The position numbers were made by a program, and so were the translations under genes. From Bauldia sp965232525 (lineage in GTDB: Bacteria > Pseudomonadota > Alphaproteobacteria > Rhizobiales > Kaistiaceae): 64,000 nucleotides of DNA. Positions 56,499 to 64,000 of this stretch are shown piece after piece. Below the pieces are notes generated by a model. That model saw only the letters and a program-made list of their open reading frames with translations. It had not been told where the DNA came from and searched no databases. The first letter of the stretch is position 1; each line of letters starts with the position of its first letter. Location of the stretch: positions 930,001 through 994,000 of the forward strand of contig NZ_OZ246980.1 in assembly GCF_965232525.1 (NCBI RefSeq), given 5' to 3'.

Positions 56499-56580
56499 GC
56501 TCGTCCCCACGCACGTGGGGACCCAGTTCTCGCGTGATACGATAAGGCTGATCTGGATTCCCGCCTCCGCGGGAATGAGC
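56499..56580. repeat. Palindromic composite repeat A-B, copy 1
   Basis: Unit A (56499-56526) contains GTCCCCAC-GCAC-GTGGGGAC, a hairpin; unit B (56553-56580) contains ATTCCCGC-CTCC-GCGGGAAT, another hairpin. They are joined by 26 bases. Both match copy 2 with one mismatch each, while the joining segments differ, so the two hairpins are the conserved parts. Confidence 0.8.
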
Positions 56581-56659
56581 ACTCTGTTCCCCTCCCCTTG
56601 CGGAATAGACCCAGCCGCCCGGCGCGATCGGGGACACACCACCGGACGACTCACACCAA

Positions 56660-56748
56660 CGTCATGGCCGGACCTGTTCCGGCCATCCACGTCTTTTTCG
56701 GCAGCGACAGTGTTCACGTGGATGCCCGGGACGAGCCCGGGCATGACG
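56660..56748. repeat. Inverted pair of 33-base palindromic elements C1/C2
   Basis: C1 (56660-56692) and C2 (56716-56748) are inverted copies: the shared frame reads CGTCATG, a GC-rich palindromic core (CCGG...CCGG), then CATCCACGT. They face each other across 23 bases, so the whole region can fold as one long hairpin. The layout resembles short palindromic intergenic repeats or a MITE without a transposase. Confidence 0.75.
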
Positions 56749-56801
56749 AAGGCGGGTGTTCGGTGCCTGGCGAGACGCACCCCCGGCACCCCATCACCTC
56801 C

Positions 56802-56882
56802 GCTCGTCCCCACGCAGGTGGGGACCCAGCCCGGGCCAAGGCCGGTTTATCTATCTGGATTCCCACCTCCGCGGGAATGAGC
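56802..56882. repeat. Palindromic composite repeat A-B, copy 2
   Basis: Copy 2 of the composite: unit A at 56802-56829 (CGTCCCCACGCAGGTGGGGA core) and unit B at 56855-56882 (ATTCCCAC-CTCC-GCGGGAAT), joined by 25 bases. It has the same orientation as copy 1, about 303 bases further on. Confidence 0.8.
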
Positions 56883-57221
56883 GGTTTTTCTTTTTCTTTG
56901 CAGGAGAGAGACTGCCGCCGGCTTGACGGGCGTGCAGCAAGGCGAGCCTCGAAAGACGCACGTCCGGTACCGCTGTAGCATTCAGACGTTCCGGCTCCAT
57001 CGCTTGGGCGGAGTTGGTGAGGGGCGTTATCCTTTACGGAGAAGCACGACCGCGATAGCGCCGTATTATGTCCTTCGAGGTTCGGGCTTCCAGGCCCCGC
57101 ACCTCGGTATAAGGCTGTCAGATTCGACCTTCGCGGCTGTCGACTTCATGTTATGAATTCTGATTGCCGGGCGGTTATCGTCTCGTCAAAGATCAGGCGC
57201 CAGGGATTGAGGGAGCTCGAG

Positions 57222-57548
57222 ATGATCCGGAACTCAGCGTTCGTTGTTAGTCTGTCTCCCCTCTTCTTCATTGGCGTCCCATCAGCACAATCAGCGACCG
57301 TAGATAATTACTGTAACGCTGCGCCCGGTGTTCATTGCATTGATGATAAACAAAGTACGGGAAAAATCGTCATTAACGCTTATTGTGGAACCAAGGCTTC
57401 GCCCAGGAAGCCAGTCAATCTTCACTGTTCATCGCCGGACCCGGCAATAACCTGCAAAAATGGCGCTGAGGAAACTTATTGGCAGTGTGAGTGTGGCGAA
57501 GGGTTTTTAGTTTTAACTTTTCCCGTGAAAGTCAATACGACTTGTTGA
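57222..57548 (+). CDS. Small cysteine-rich secreted protein, low GC
   Basis: 108 residues from ATG at 57222 (GAGGGAGC about 8 bases upstream). A signal peptide (VSLSPLFFIGVPSAQSATV) precedes a mature part with eight cysteines (YCN, HCIDD, YCGTK, HCSS, TCKNG, QCECG, TTC). Disulfide-rich and probably stable outside the cell. The codon use is AT-richer than its neighbours and the gene sits beside the repeats, both suggesting recent acquisition. No family recognised; an effector-, toxin- or inhibitor-like role is possible. Confidence 0.65.
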   Translation: MIRNSAFVVSLSPLFFIGVPSAQSATVDNYCNAAPGVHCIDDKQSTGKIVINAYCGTKASPRKPVNLHCSSPDPAITCKNGAEETYWQCECGEGFLVLTFPVKVNTTC

Positions 57549-57577
57549 AATAGCCGCCAAGACCATCGGACAGGGCC

Positions 57578-58144
57578 CTAATCCTTCGCCCGCTCCACAT
57601 ACGAGCCGTCGGCGGTCATCACCACCACCCGGGTGCCCGGCGCAATGTGGGGCGGCACCGTCGTCTTCACCCCGTTCGACAAGACCGCCGGCTTGTAGGA
57701 GGACGCTGCCGTCTGGCCCTTCATCGCCGGCTCGGTCTCGACCACCTCGAACGTCGCTCGCTGAGGTAACTCGATCGCTACCGGGTTGCCCTCGTAGAGG
57801 CTGAGCTTCACTTTCATCTCTTCCTGCAGATACGGCGCCTGATCGCCGACGATCGCCTTCGGCACCGTCACCTGGTCGTAGGTCTCGCCGTTCATGAAGG
57901 TGTAGCCGTCGGCATCCTCGTACAGGTACTGGAAATCCTGGGATTCGATGAAGGCGCGCTCGACCTGCTCGGTGGTCTTGTAGCGCTGCGAGACTTTGGT
58001 GCCGTCGGAGATCCGCCGCATGTCGATCTGGGTGGTCGGCGTACCCTTGCCGGGATGAAAATTCTCGGCGGTGAGCACGACATAAAGCTGGCCGTCGACC
58101 TCGACGACGTTGCCCTTGCGGATCTGGCTGGCGATGACTTTCAC
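57578..58144 (-). CDS. efp: Elongation factor P
   Basis: 188 residues from GTG at 58144. The first domain carries the loop NFHPGKGTPTTQ with the modifiable K33 at the tip (Lys34 in E. coli); the OB domains follow (QRYKTTEQVERAFIESQDFQ, GQTAASSYKPAVLSNG). EF-P relieves ribosome stalling at polyproline. The HPGKGT loop is the rhizobial type. It is divergent from epmA-epmB, whose products attach beta-lysine to this residue. An ATG-less extension to 58183 is unlikely. Confidence 0.97.
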   Translation of the reverse strand: MKVIASQIRKGNVVEVDGQLYVVLTAENFHPGKGTPTTQIDMRRISDGTKVSQRYKTTEQVERAFIESQDFQYLYEDADGYTFMNGETYDQVTVPKAIVGDQAPYLQEEMKVKLSLYEGNPVAIELPQRATFEVVETEPAMKGQTAASSYKPAVLSNGVKTTVPPHIAPGTRVVVMTADGSYVERAKD

Positions 58145-58260
58145 GGGGGAATCCTGTCCTTCTGGATACGGAGGCGGCGTCACGGCCGACAGCGCTCGTC
58201 TGTCTGGCGTCGCGCACGCGCGTTGACTGTCAACGCCAGCGTCTACAATAAACCCGTCCG

Positions 58261-59304
58261 ATGACCAAGCCGTCGCCCTTGTGGGCGCCTGATCGCCACC
58301 GTGATCGGCGCCCGTTCCTCCTCGCCCGCAACCGGATCACCGCCGCGTTGCGCGCGTGGTTCGCGGGTGAGGGCTTCGTTGAGATCGAGCCGTCGGCGCT
58401 CCAGGTCTCGCCCGGCAACGAAGCCCATCTCCACGCCTTCGCCACCGAGCTGATCGGGCCGGACGGATCGCGCCGCACCCGCTACCTCCACACCTCGCCG
58501 GAGTTCGCGGCGAAGAAGCTGCTCGCCGCCGGCGAGGACAAAATCGTCGCCTTCGCCCGCGTCTTCCGCAACCGGGAACAGGGGCCGCTGCATGCGCCGG
58601 AATTCACGATGGTCGAGTGGTATCGGACGGGCGCCACCTATGACGCGGTGATCGCCGACTGTCTCGCCCTCCTCCAGGTCGCGGCCGGAGTGATCGGCGC
58701 GAGCGCGATGACCTGGCGCGGCGTCACCGCCGACCCGTTCGCGCCCGCGACACGGATCACCGTCGACGACGCCTTCGTCCGCCAAGCCGGGATCGATCTC
58801 GCCGCTGTCGACGGGGACACGGCGCGGTTCGCTGCCCGAGCGCGGGAGGCGGGTCACCGGGTTGCCGGCGACGACACCTGGTCGGATCTCTTCGCCCGGG
58901 TGTTGGTCGAAAGCGTCGAGCCGACACTCGGTGTCGCGCGGCCGGCGGTGCTTGTCGACTACCCCGTCGCGGAGGCGTCGCTTGCCCGTCGCAAGGCGTC
59001 GAACGGGCGTCTGGCCGAACGCTTCGAGCTCTACGCGTGCGGGGTCGAGCTCGCCAACGGCTTCTCCGAGCTCACCGATCCGGCCGAGCAGAAGCGCCGT
59101 TTCGAAGCCGAAATGAGCGAAAAAATCCGTGTCTACGGAGAGACTTACCCGATCGACCCGGACTTTCTCGAGGCCCTCGCGGAGATGCCCGAGGCGGCCG
59201 GTGTGGCGCTCGGCCTGGATCGGCTGGTGATGCTCCTGACCGGCGCCGACTCAATCGAAAAAGTGCAATGGAATCCGGTAGATACGGAGTACGACCGATC
59301 ATGA
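58261..59304 (+). CDS. epmA: EF-P beta-lysylation ligase EpmA (PoxA/GenX)
   Basis: 347 residues of a truncated class II lysyl-tRNA synthetase lacking the anticodon-binding domain. Motif 2 reads FARVFRNREQGPLHAPEFTMVEWY, and motif 3 is near GVALGLDRLVMLLTGADSI. EpmA activates (R)-beta-lysine with ATP and places it on the EF-P lysine. The ATG is preceded by a modest site. The stop overlaps the epmB ATG by 4 bases (ATGA), so these are coupled. The gene lies beside efp. Confidence 0.96.
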   Translation: MTKPSPLWAPDRHRDRRPFLLARNRITAALRAWFAGEGFVEIEPSALQVSPGNEAHLHAFATELIGPDGSRRTRYLHTSPEFAAKKLLAAGEDKIVAFARVFRNREQGPLHAPEFTMVEWYRTGATYDAVIADCLALLQVAAGVIGASAMTWRGVTADPFAPATRITVDDAFVRQAGIDLAAVDGDTARFAARAREAGHRVAGDDTWSDLFARVLVESVEPTLGVARPAVLVDYPVAEASLARRKASNGRLAERFELYACGVELANGFSELTDPAEQKRRFEAEMSEKIRVYGETYPIDPDFLEALAEMPEAAGVALGLDRLVMLLTGADSIEKVQWNPVDTEYDRS

Positions 59305-60371
59305 CCGACGCGGCGAAGACCGTTCCGTTTCCGGCCCGCAGGACCCTCCGTTCGCTCGCGGACCTCACCGAGGCCGGCTTGACGACGGCGGAAAAAGCCC
59401 AGCAGCTTCAATCGGTTGCCGACCGCTACGCGATCGCGATCACGCCGGAGATGGCCGACCTCATCAACCCTGCTGACCCCCACGATCCGATCGCCCGCCA
59501 GTTCGTCCCCGATTCAGCCGAATTGACCGTTTCCCACACCGAATCCGCGGACCCGATCGGCGACGATGTCCACGAGGTTGTCCCCGGCTTAATCCACCGC
59601 TACCCGGACCGGGTCCTGCTCAAATTCGTCAATGTTTGCGCAGTTTACTGCCGCTTCTGCTTCCGCCGCGAGATGGTCGGTCCCCAGGCTGGGACAAAAG
59701 TTATCCCCGATCTCGACGCGGCACTGGCCTACATCCGCAATCGACCGGAGGTATGGGAAGTGGTGGTTTCCGGCGGCGATCCGTTGGTCGCCGCGCCGCG
59801 CCGAATTGCCGAGCTGATTCAGGCGCTTGCGGCAGTTCCCCATGTCCGGATCGTCCGGTTCCACACCCGCGTACCCGTGGTCGCGCCGGGCCGCGTCACC
59901 GCCGAGCTTGTCGCCAGCTTAGAGCACCCGGATATCGCCACGTGGGTCGCCGTCCACGCCAACCATCCCGCTGAATTCACGGGCGAATCCCGGGCGGCAA
60001 TCGCTCGTCTCGCCGAAGCCGGAATCCCGCTGGTCAGCCAGACCGTGCTGCTCGCCAGCGTCAACGACGACGCCGAAACCCTGGCGATGCTGATGCGCAC
60101 CTTCGTCGAAAACCGGATCAAGCCCTACTACCTGCACCATGGCGATCTCGCCCCCGGAACCAGCCATTTCCGGACGACCATCGCCCATGGACGATCGTTG
60201 ATGAAAGCGCTGCGCGGCCACGTATCCGGCCTCTGCCAGCCGACCTATGTCCTCGACATTCCCGGCGGCCACGGCAAGGCGCCTATCGGGCCCAGCGCCG
60301 TCGATGACATCCGCGAGCCTAGAACCGTCGAGGATTTCCGCGGACAGCGGCATTGCTATCCGCCGGAGTGA
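59301..60371 (+). CDS. epmB: Lysine 2,3-aminomutase-like EF-P enzyme EpmB
   Basis: 356 residues, a radical-SAM, PLP-dependent enzyme. The 4Fe-4S cysteines are C113, C117 and C120 in CAVYCRFCFRR; the PLP-lysine region follows near the end (LDIPGGHGKAPIG). EpmB turns (S)-alpha-lysine into (R)-beta-lysine for EpmA. Start ATG at 59301 overlaps epmA by 4 bases; an earlier frame from 59037 would lie inside epmA. EpmC (the final hydroxylase) is not here. Confidence 0.94.
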   Translation: MTDAAKTVPFPARRTLRSLADLTEAGLTTAEKAQQLQSVADRYAIAITPEMADLINPADPHDPIARQFVPDSAELTVSHTESADPIGDDVHEVVPGLIHRYPDRVLLKFVNVCAVYCRFCFRREMVGPQAGTKVIPDLDAALAYIRNRPEVWEVVVSGGDPLVAAPRRIAELIQALAAVPHVRIVRFHTRVPVVAPGRVTAELVASLEHPDIATWVAVHANHPAEFTGESRAAIARLAEAGIPLVSQTVLLASVNDDAETLAMLMRTFVENRIKPYYLHHGDLAPGTSHFRTTIAHGRSLMKALRGHVSGLCQPTYVLDIPGGHGKAPIGPSAVDDIREPRTVEDFRGQRHCYPPE

Positions 60372-60481
60372 TGCGGACGATGCCCACGGATTTTTGATCT
60401 GAAACCGACGCATCGTGATCGGTCCAAAAATGCTGCCGCGGCTAGTGTGTCAGCGCCGATCTATAGTCCCGGGAGCGCTGC

Positions 60482-60889
60482 ATGATCACTCGTCGCACTG
60501 TCCTCGGTCTGGTCGCGGGCACCGCCGCGGCCGGCATCGGATTCGCCGGCCCAACGACCGGCCATGCCGCGCAAGCCTTCCGTTTCGACTGGACCGCGTT
60601 CGACATGGCGCGGGCTAAGGGTGGGCCGGTTCTGATCGACATCACTGCGCCCTGGTGCCCGACATGCAAGGTTCAAAGAGCCATTGTCGCCGAACTTCTC
60701 GCTAAGCCCCGTTATGCCGGCTACACCATCTTCGTTGTCGATTACGACAGCGAAAAGGACATCATGCGGCAACTCGGCGCCCGCCTGCAGGCCACGTTGA
60801 TCGTCTACAAGAACGGCTCCGAGAGGGGGCGCATCGTCGGCGACACCCGCGAATCGGCAATCCAGACATTGCTGGAGTCAGGCGTCTAG
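60482..60889 (+). CDS. Exported thioredoxin-fold protein with CPTC motif
   Basis: 135 residues. The N-terminus MITRRTVLGLVAG has twin arginines and a hydrophobic stretch as in Tat signals. The thioredoxin fold has the redox motif CPTC at C59 and C62 (APWCPTCKVQR), as in TlpA/DsbD-gamma-like reductases rather than the CGPC of cytoplasmic thioredoxin. It probably accepts electrons from the CcdA-like transporter encoded 8 bases downstream, forming a periplasmic reducing pair. Confidence 0.85.
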   Translation: MITRRTVLGLVAGTAAAGIGFAGPTTGHAAQAFRFDWTAFDMARAKGGPVLIDITAPWCPTCKVQRAIVAELLAKPRYAGYTIFVVDYDSEKDIMRQLGARLQATLIVYKNGSERGRIVGDTRESAIQTLLESGV

Positions 60890-60896
60890 TCCAGCG

Positions 60897-61616
60897 ATGA
60901 TCGGTACCCTTGGATTTGCGCTGCTCGCCGGGATTCTCTCGGTTCTCTCGCCGTGCGTTCTGCCGCTGCTGCCGATCGTTCTCGGCACGGCGACGTCGGA
61001 ACACAGACTGGCGCCGATGGCGCTCGCCGCCGGTCTAACCCTGTCGTTCACAGTGATCGGGTTGTTCGTAGCCACGATCGGTTTTGCCATCGGCATTCAC
61101 GAAGGCATCTTTCGCGCCATCGCGGCCGTCATCATGATCGCGTTCGGTGCAGTGCTGGTTGCGCCGGTGTTGCAGACACGATTGGCCGTCGCCACCGGTC
61201 CGGTGAGTCAATGGACCGAGCAGCGGTTCGGCGGCTTCTCCACCGGAGGGATGGGCGGTCAGTTCGGCCTTGGCCTCTTGCTCGGCGCCGTCTGGATCCC
61301 CTGCGTCGGGCCAACGCTGGGCGCCGCCTCGGTGCTTGCGGCCCAGGGCGAGAATCTTGGCCAAGTAGCCGCAACTATGATCGTGTTCGGGCTCGGTGCG
61401 GCGGCGCCGTTGGCGTTGCTCGGCCTGCTGTCGCGCGAAGCGCTGCTGAAGTGGCGAAACAGGATGTCGAACGCCGGCCGGGGCATCCGACTCGCGCTCG
61501 GCGTCGTGTTGATTGGCGTCGGCGCCTTGATCCTCACCGGGTATGACAAGGTCGTCGAGGCGCGCTTGGTTGAAGCCTCGCCGGCTTGGCTGACGACGCT
61601 GACGACGAGGTTCTGA
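60897..61616 (+). CDS. CcdA/DsbD-type thiol-disulfide membrane transporter
   Basis: 239 residues, six transmembrane helices. The two functional cysteines are C20 in LSPCVLPLLP and C136 in WIPCVGPTLGA, hallmarks of the CcdA/DsbD-beta family. It passes electrons from cytoplasmic thioredoxin across the membrane. The gene begins 8 bases after the thioredoxin-like gene and the two are likely an operon. Partners such as cytochrome c maturation genes are not nearby. Confidence 0.9.
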   Translation: MIGTLGFALLAGILSVLSPCVLPLLPIVLGTATSEHRLAPMALAAGLTLSFTVIGLFVATIGFAIGIHEGIFRAIAAVIMIAFGAVLVAPVLQTRLAVATGPVSQWTEQRFGGFSTGGMGGQFGLGLLLGAVWIPCVGPTLGAASVLAAQGENLGQVAATMIVFGLGAAAPLALLGLLSREALLKWRNRMSNAGRGIRLALGVVLIGVGALILTGYDKVVEARLVEASPAWLTTLTTRF

Positions 61617-61626
61617 ACCAACCGCA

Positions 61627-61890
61627 TCACAGCGGATAGTCGGCGGGATCGATACCGCACGTTTCCAAGAACTTCCTGACCTGAACGACCTCGTCAATCG
61701 GCAGGCTCTTGTGAGCGTGATGAACGGCGATCGTGTGCCCGTTCAGCTTGATGCCGATCCGTGCGCCGGATCGATTGTCGATCTCCGCTCCCAACTCGAC
61801 GAGCATGTGTTCGACATTCTTGAAGTTGATATTGCCGCTGATCGGGTGCGCAAACAATGCATGCAAGATCTTGCGATGACGATGGTTCAT
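61627..61890 (-). CDS. Orphan HicA-like toxin (YcfA family)
   Basis: 87 residues from ATG at 61890. MNHRHRKILHALFAHPISGN, the segment VEHMLVELGAEIDNR and the strand IGIKLNGHTIAVHH match the HicA double-stranded-RNA-binding fold; the active His of HicA toxins would be among HHAHKS. No hicB-like antitoxin lies adjacent on either side. The frame from 62199 overlaps another gene and is rejected. It may be a degraded or re-used module. It converges with the CcdA-like gene (10-base gap). Confidence 0.72.
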   Translation of the reverse strand: MNHRHRKILHALFAHPISGNINFKNVEHMLVELGAEIDNRSGARIGIKLNGHTIAVHHAHKSLPIDEVVQVRKFLETCGIDPADYPL

Positions 61891-61976
61891 CCTGATTCCC
61901 TGATCTGACTGCGTACAGTATCGCGCGGTGGCACGCTGCGTCACTTGAGCGAGGTCAAAGGCGCGAATATGAGGCG

Positions 61977-62855
61977 TTAGCCGCGTCGGCCCACGTAAGA
62001 ATAAAAGATGTGCTGGCCGATCCGATCGACTTTTCGCAGCTTGCTCGCCCAGAACGGCGAAACCGACACCGCGTGATAGTGGGTGGCGCTCCCCAGCGGG
62101 CTGTGCTGCAGGTCGCTGCCGGCGAGTACTTCCTGCGCTACCGCCATCGCCTTGTCCCAAGCGCGGCGATCGCGAACCCGTTCGGCCTTGCCATCGCACG
62201 CGAACGAGAACTGGCAGCGATGCCGTTTGTGCTCGTTCTGATAGACGACCTTGCAGATTGTATCCGGGTAACGACGGCTGCGAACGCGATTAATCACGAC
62301 CTGAGCGACGGCCGTTTGTCCGATCCGGTCCTCACCGCGCGCCTCGAAATAGACGGCGTGGGCAAGGCAGCGAGCCTCGCCCGGGGAAGCTGCCGAAAAC
62401 GCGACCGGGTCGACCGCGACATCGCCCCATTTGAACCCCCGGCGCAGAACGTGTTCGGCGCCCGAGGGATCCGCGAAGACAGCGTCAAACATCGGATGGG
62501 TGTCCAGCGCATCGCCGACGGACGCATAGGCCAGCACCGGCATAGATACCGCCGCCGGCCCGGCGTCAGCAGCCACCGGTTCGACTTCCGTGGCGACCTC
62601 GGTAGCCGGCCACAGTCGGTCGAAGGTCGGTCGGATTGCTAGGGATTCAAGGTCGGCCTTGACGGTTCGGACGACCGCATGGCTCTGCCGAACATCGACC
62701 GCCGAAACATCGACAACGCGCCGCTCGGAGAATGCCCAGCGGGTGGTCGACGCCGCTGCGACCAGACATACAGCCAGAAAAATCAGGAAGATTGTCGGAC
62801 GCGGAACGCCCGCCGACCGCGTCGGCCCCATATATGTCGACCCCGGTATTTCCAT
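61977..62855 (-). CDS. SleB-family cell wall hydrolase
   Basis: 292 residues, single-pass anchor near residues 20-40 (TIFLIFLAVCLVAAAST), then a long linker and the hydrolase_2 (SleB) domain with the catalytic Glu in AVYFEARGE, QVVINRVRSRRYPDTIC and GSATHYHA. It is a lytic transglycosylase-type enzyme acting on peptidoglycan in the periplasm. The ATG at 62831 is an alternative start. It is monocistronic. Confidence 0.86.
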   Translation of the reverse strand: MEIPGSTYMGPTRSAGVPRPTIFLIFLAVCLVAAASTTRWAFSERRVVDVSAVDVRQSHAVVRTVKADLESLAIRPTFDRLWPATEVATEVEPVAADAGPAAVSMPVLAYASVGDALDTHPMFDAVFADPSGAEHVLRRGFKWGDVAVDPVAFSAASPGEARCLAHAVYFEARGEDRIGQTAVAQVVINRVRSRRYPDTICKVVYQNEHKRHRCQFSFACDGKAERVRDRRAWDKAMAVAQEVLAGSDLQHSPLGSATHYHAVSVSPFWASKLRKVDRIGQHIFYSYVGRRG

Positions 62856-62913
62856 TCTGTTAAGAAATAGCCGAAACAGGCGTCAAACTGCAAGTCGCTG
62901 CGGTTCTCATCAG

Positions 62914-63672
62914 CTATCCGCGACCGACAAATGGCATGTTGGTTGCCATCACCGTCATCGTCAGGACGTTGGCGTCAAGCGGCAAGCTCGCCATGTAGAC
63001 GATCCCGTCGGCTACCGCTTTGACGTCCATTCGAGGCTCAGTCGCGAGGCTGCCGTCGGCCTGGAGCACACCGCCCGTCATCTTCTGGGTCATGTCCGTC
63101 GCAGCATTGCCGATATCGATCTGTCCGCAAGCAATGCTGTACGGCCGCCCCTCGAGCGCGATGGACTTGGTGATGCCGGTGACGCCGTGCTTGGTGGCGT
63201 TATATGCGATCGCATTGGGACGGGGGGTCGTCGCCGAGATCGAACCGTTGTTGATAATCCGGCCGCCTTGGGGATCTTGCGCTTTCATCACCCGGTATGC
63301 GGCCTGAGCACAGAGGAACAAACCGTTAAGGTTGGCGTCGACCACCGCCTGCCAATCGGCGAACGCGACGTCCTCAATGGGCGCCGGCGGGGCGGTGATG
63401 CCGGCGTTGTTGAAGACGACATCGACCCGGCCGAACGCTGACTTGGCAGCCGCGAAGAGCGCTGTCACCGAGTCTGGATTGCCGACGTCCGTCGGCACCG
63501 CTATGGCTTTGCTGCCAAGGTCGGCGATCTCGGCCGCCACTGATTCCAGCGGTTCCTTGCGGCGACCGGCCAGAACGCAGGCATAACCCTCGCCCGCCAA
63601 CGCCAGGACGCTCGCCTTGCCGATACCGCTGCCGGCACCGGTCACCACCGCAACCCCCCGAGACTCAGCCAT
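62914..63672 (-). CDS. SDR-family oxidoreductase
   Basis: 252 residues with the classical SDR features: TGAGSGIGKASVLALAGEG, NNAGITAPPA, catalytic Ser in NNGSIS and YNATKHG. NAD(P)-dependent alcohol/ketone oxidoreductase; the substrate cannot be read from the sequence. It stands alone. Confidence 0.9.
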   Translation of the reverse strand: MAESRGVAVVTGAGSGIGKASVLALAGEGYACVLAGRRKEPLESVAAEIADLGSKAIAVPTDVGNPDSVTALFAAAKSAFGRVDVVFNNAGITAPPAPIEDVAFADWQAVVDANLNGLFLCAQAAYRVMKAQDPQGGRIINNGSISATTPRPNAIAYNATKHGVTGITKSIALEGRPYSIACGQIDIGNAATDMTQKMTGGVLQADGSLATEPRMDVKAVADGIVYMASLPLDANVLTMTVMATNMPFVGRG

Positions 63673-63805
63673 TTTCTTGCTCCGTGTTCGCTAGCTTTGA
63701 ACCGGCGTTTGTACACGGCCTGACGTAGCGCGGATACCGACAAGTTTTAGGCGTAGTGGGCGGGCCGGCGATCGCATCTTTGTCCCGACGCAAGCGGTCG
63801 AAGGC

Positions 63806-64000
63806 CTACTGGCACGTCACTGCGAACTCGCTCAACCGTTCGACGATGCGGGGAATGTCGCACCGGTAAAAACCAGCAGAGTTAATCGAATTGAATTCAA
63901 CCACTCGGAGATCGGTGCCTTTGCGGCCAGGAACCTCCGCGATATCAACGACGAAACAGGGTGCCGGCGCGTAGAGGCTCACGACTGTATTGGTAAACTC
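63806..64000 (-). CDS. ATP-grasp (DUF4343-like) protein, 3' end
   Basis: The right edge of the window cuts this gene; 64 residues and the stop (63806-63808) are visible. VVEFNSINSAGFYRCDI is the characteristic end of ATP-grasp domains, in which Glu and Asn bind the metal-ATP, and resembles the DUF4343/R2K branch. Full identity needs the upstream part, which is off the window. Confidence 0.68.
   Translation of the reverse strand, partial: EFTNTVVSLYAPAPCFVVDIAEVPGRKGTDLRVVEFNSINSAGFYRCDIPRIVERLSEFAVTCQ

Larger units (their letters stand above)
56303..57221. other. Gene-free region with palindromic repeats
   Basis: About 0.9 kb without a supportable gene. Its middle (56499-56882) holds the repeats annotated separately: two A-B composites flanking one inverted pair C1/C2. 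The remaining sequence (56303-56498 and 56883-57221) contains no plausible start with a ribosome binding site except the one used by the next gene. A 77-codon frame at 56923-57156 has no family or codon signal. Confidence 0.7.

Noticed and set aside
56499..56882. CRISPR array
   Set aside because: Only two copies of each unit, unequal spacers, internal palindromes and no cas genes.
56923..57156. 77-codon frame before the cysteine-rich gene
   Set aside because: No ribosome binding site, no codon pattern, no recognisable domain.

Overview
The window is high-GC (visibly around 65%) chromosomal DNA from an alphaproteobacterium, most likely of the Hyphomicrobiales/Rhizobiales type. The signs are a class II (CP4-like) AroA, the aroA-cmk-rpsA run with a TIGR02300 gene and tRNA-Ala(GGC) beside it, a DUF2865 protein, an EF-P with an HPGKG loop, and GTG/TTG starts coupled by 1-14 base overlaps. 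I cannot name a genus. I see no prophage, plasmid backbone, insertion sequence or CRISPR array.

Layout. 0-10.9 kb: isocitrate lyase (cut by the left edge) divergent from a ScfR/RamB-type regulator, an ATP-grasp ligase, the dihydropyrimidine dehydrogenase pair preT-preA, a DUF2865 protein, and a tightly coupled operon of YbdK-type ligase, NudK-like Nudix hydrolase and esterase. 10.9-18.6 kb: a YHYH protein, a YcaQ-like protein, gyrB and recF, then a compact small transcription unit (promoter, 25-codon ORF behind a 16-base perfect Shine-Dalgarno, intrinsic terminator), an epimerase-like gene and tRNA-Gly(CCC). 18.7-24 kb: an unrecognised exported protein, two sulfotransferases and a pyruvate-kinase-like protein without the regulatory domain. 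24-31.5 kb: VOC protein, VanX-like dipeptidase, transglutaminase-like protein, RTX-flanked sugar dehydrogenase, ComM/YifB, SDR and cytochrome b561.

31.6-39.9 kb is a self-contained catabolic locus. On the minus strand tctC-tctB-tctA-tetR-Gfo/Idh run leftward; on the plus strand a second Gfo/Idh oxidoreductase, a DUF993 protein and a sugar-phosphate isomerase-like TIM barrel run rightward. The shared control region carries two related palindromes of the form TAAC-N6-GTTA. The likely logic is uptake of a small organic acid or sugar acid, oxidation, then isomerisation and cleavage, under TetR control. The substrate is unknown.

40-56 kb mixes small envelope proteins, a GntR regulator, lapA-ihfB-sppA, a GST, rpsA-cmk-aroA, the TIGR02300 gene, oxidoreductases, HdeD- and Coa1-like membrane proteins, a SolA-like amine oxidase and a TetR remnant. 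About 0.9 kb of gene-free DNA (56.3-57.2 kb) holds a nested set of palindromic repeats next to a low-GC, cysteine-rich secreted protein. 57.5-64 kb: efp divergent from epmA-epmB (EF-P and two of its lysine-modifying enzymes), a Tat-type thioredoxin with a CcdA-like transporter, an orphan HicA-like toxin, a SleB-type cell wall hydrolase, an SDR, and the end of an ATP-grasp gene cut by the right edge.
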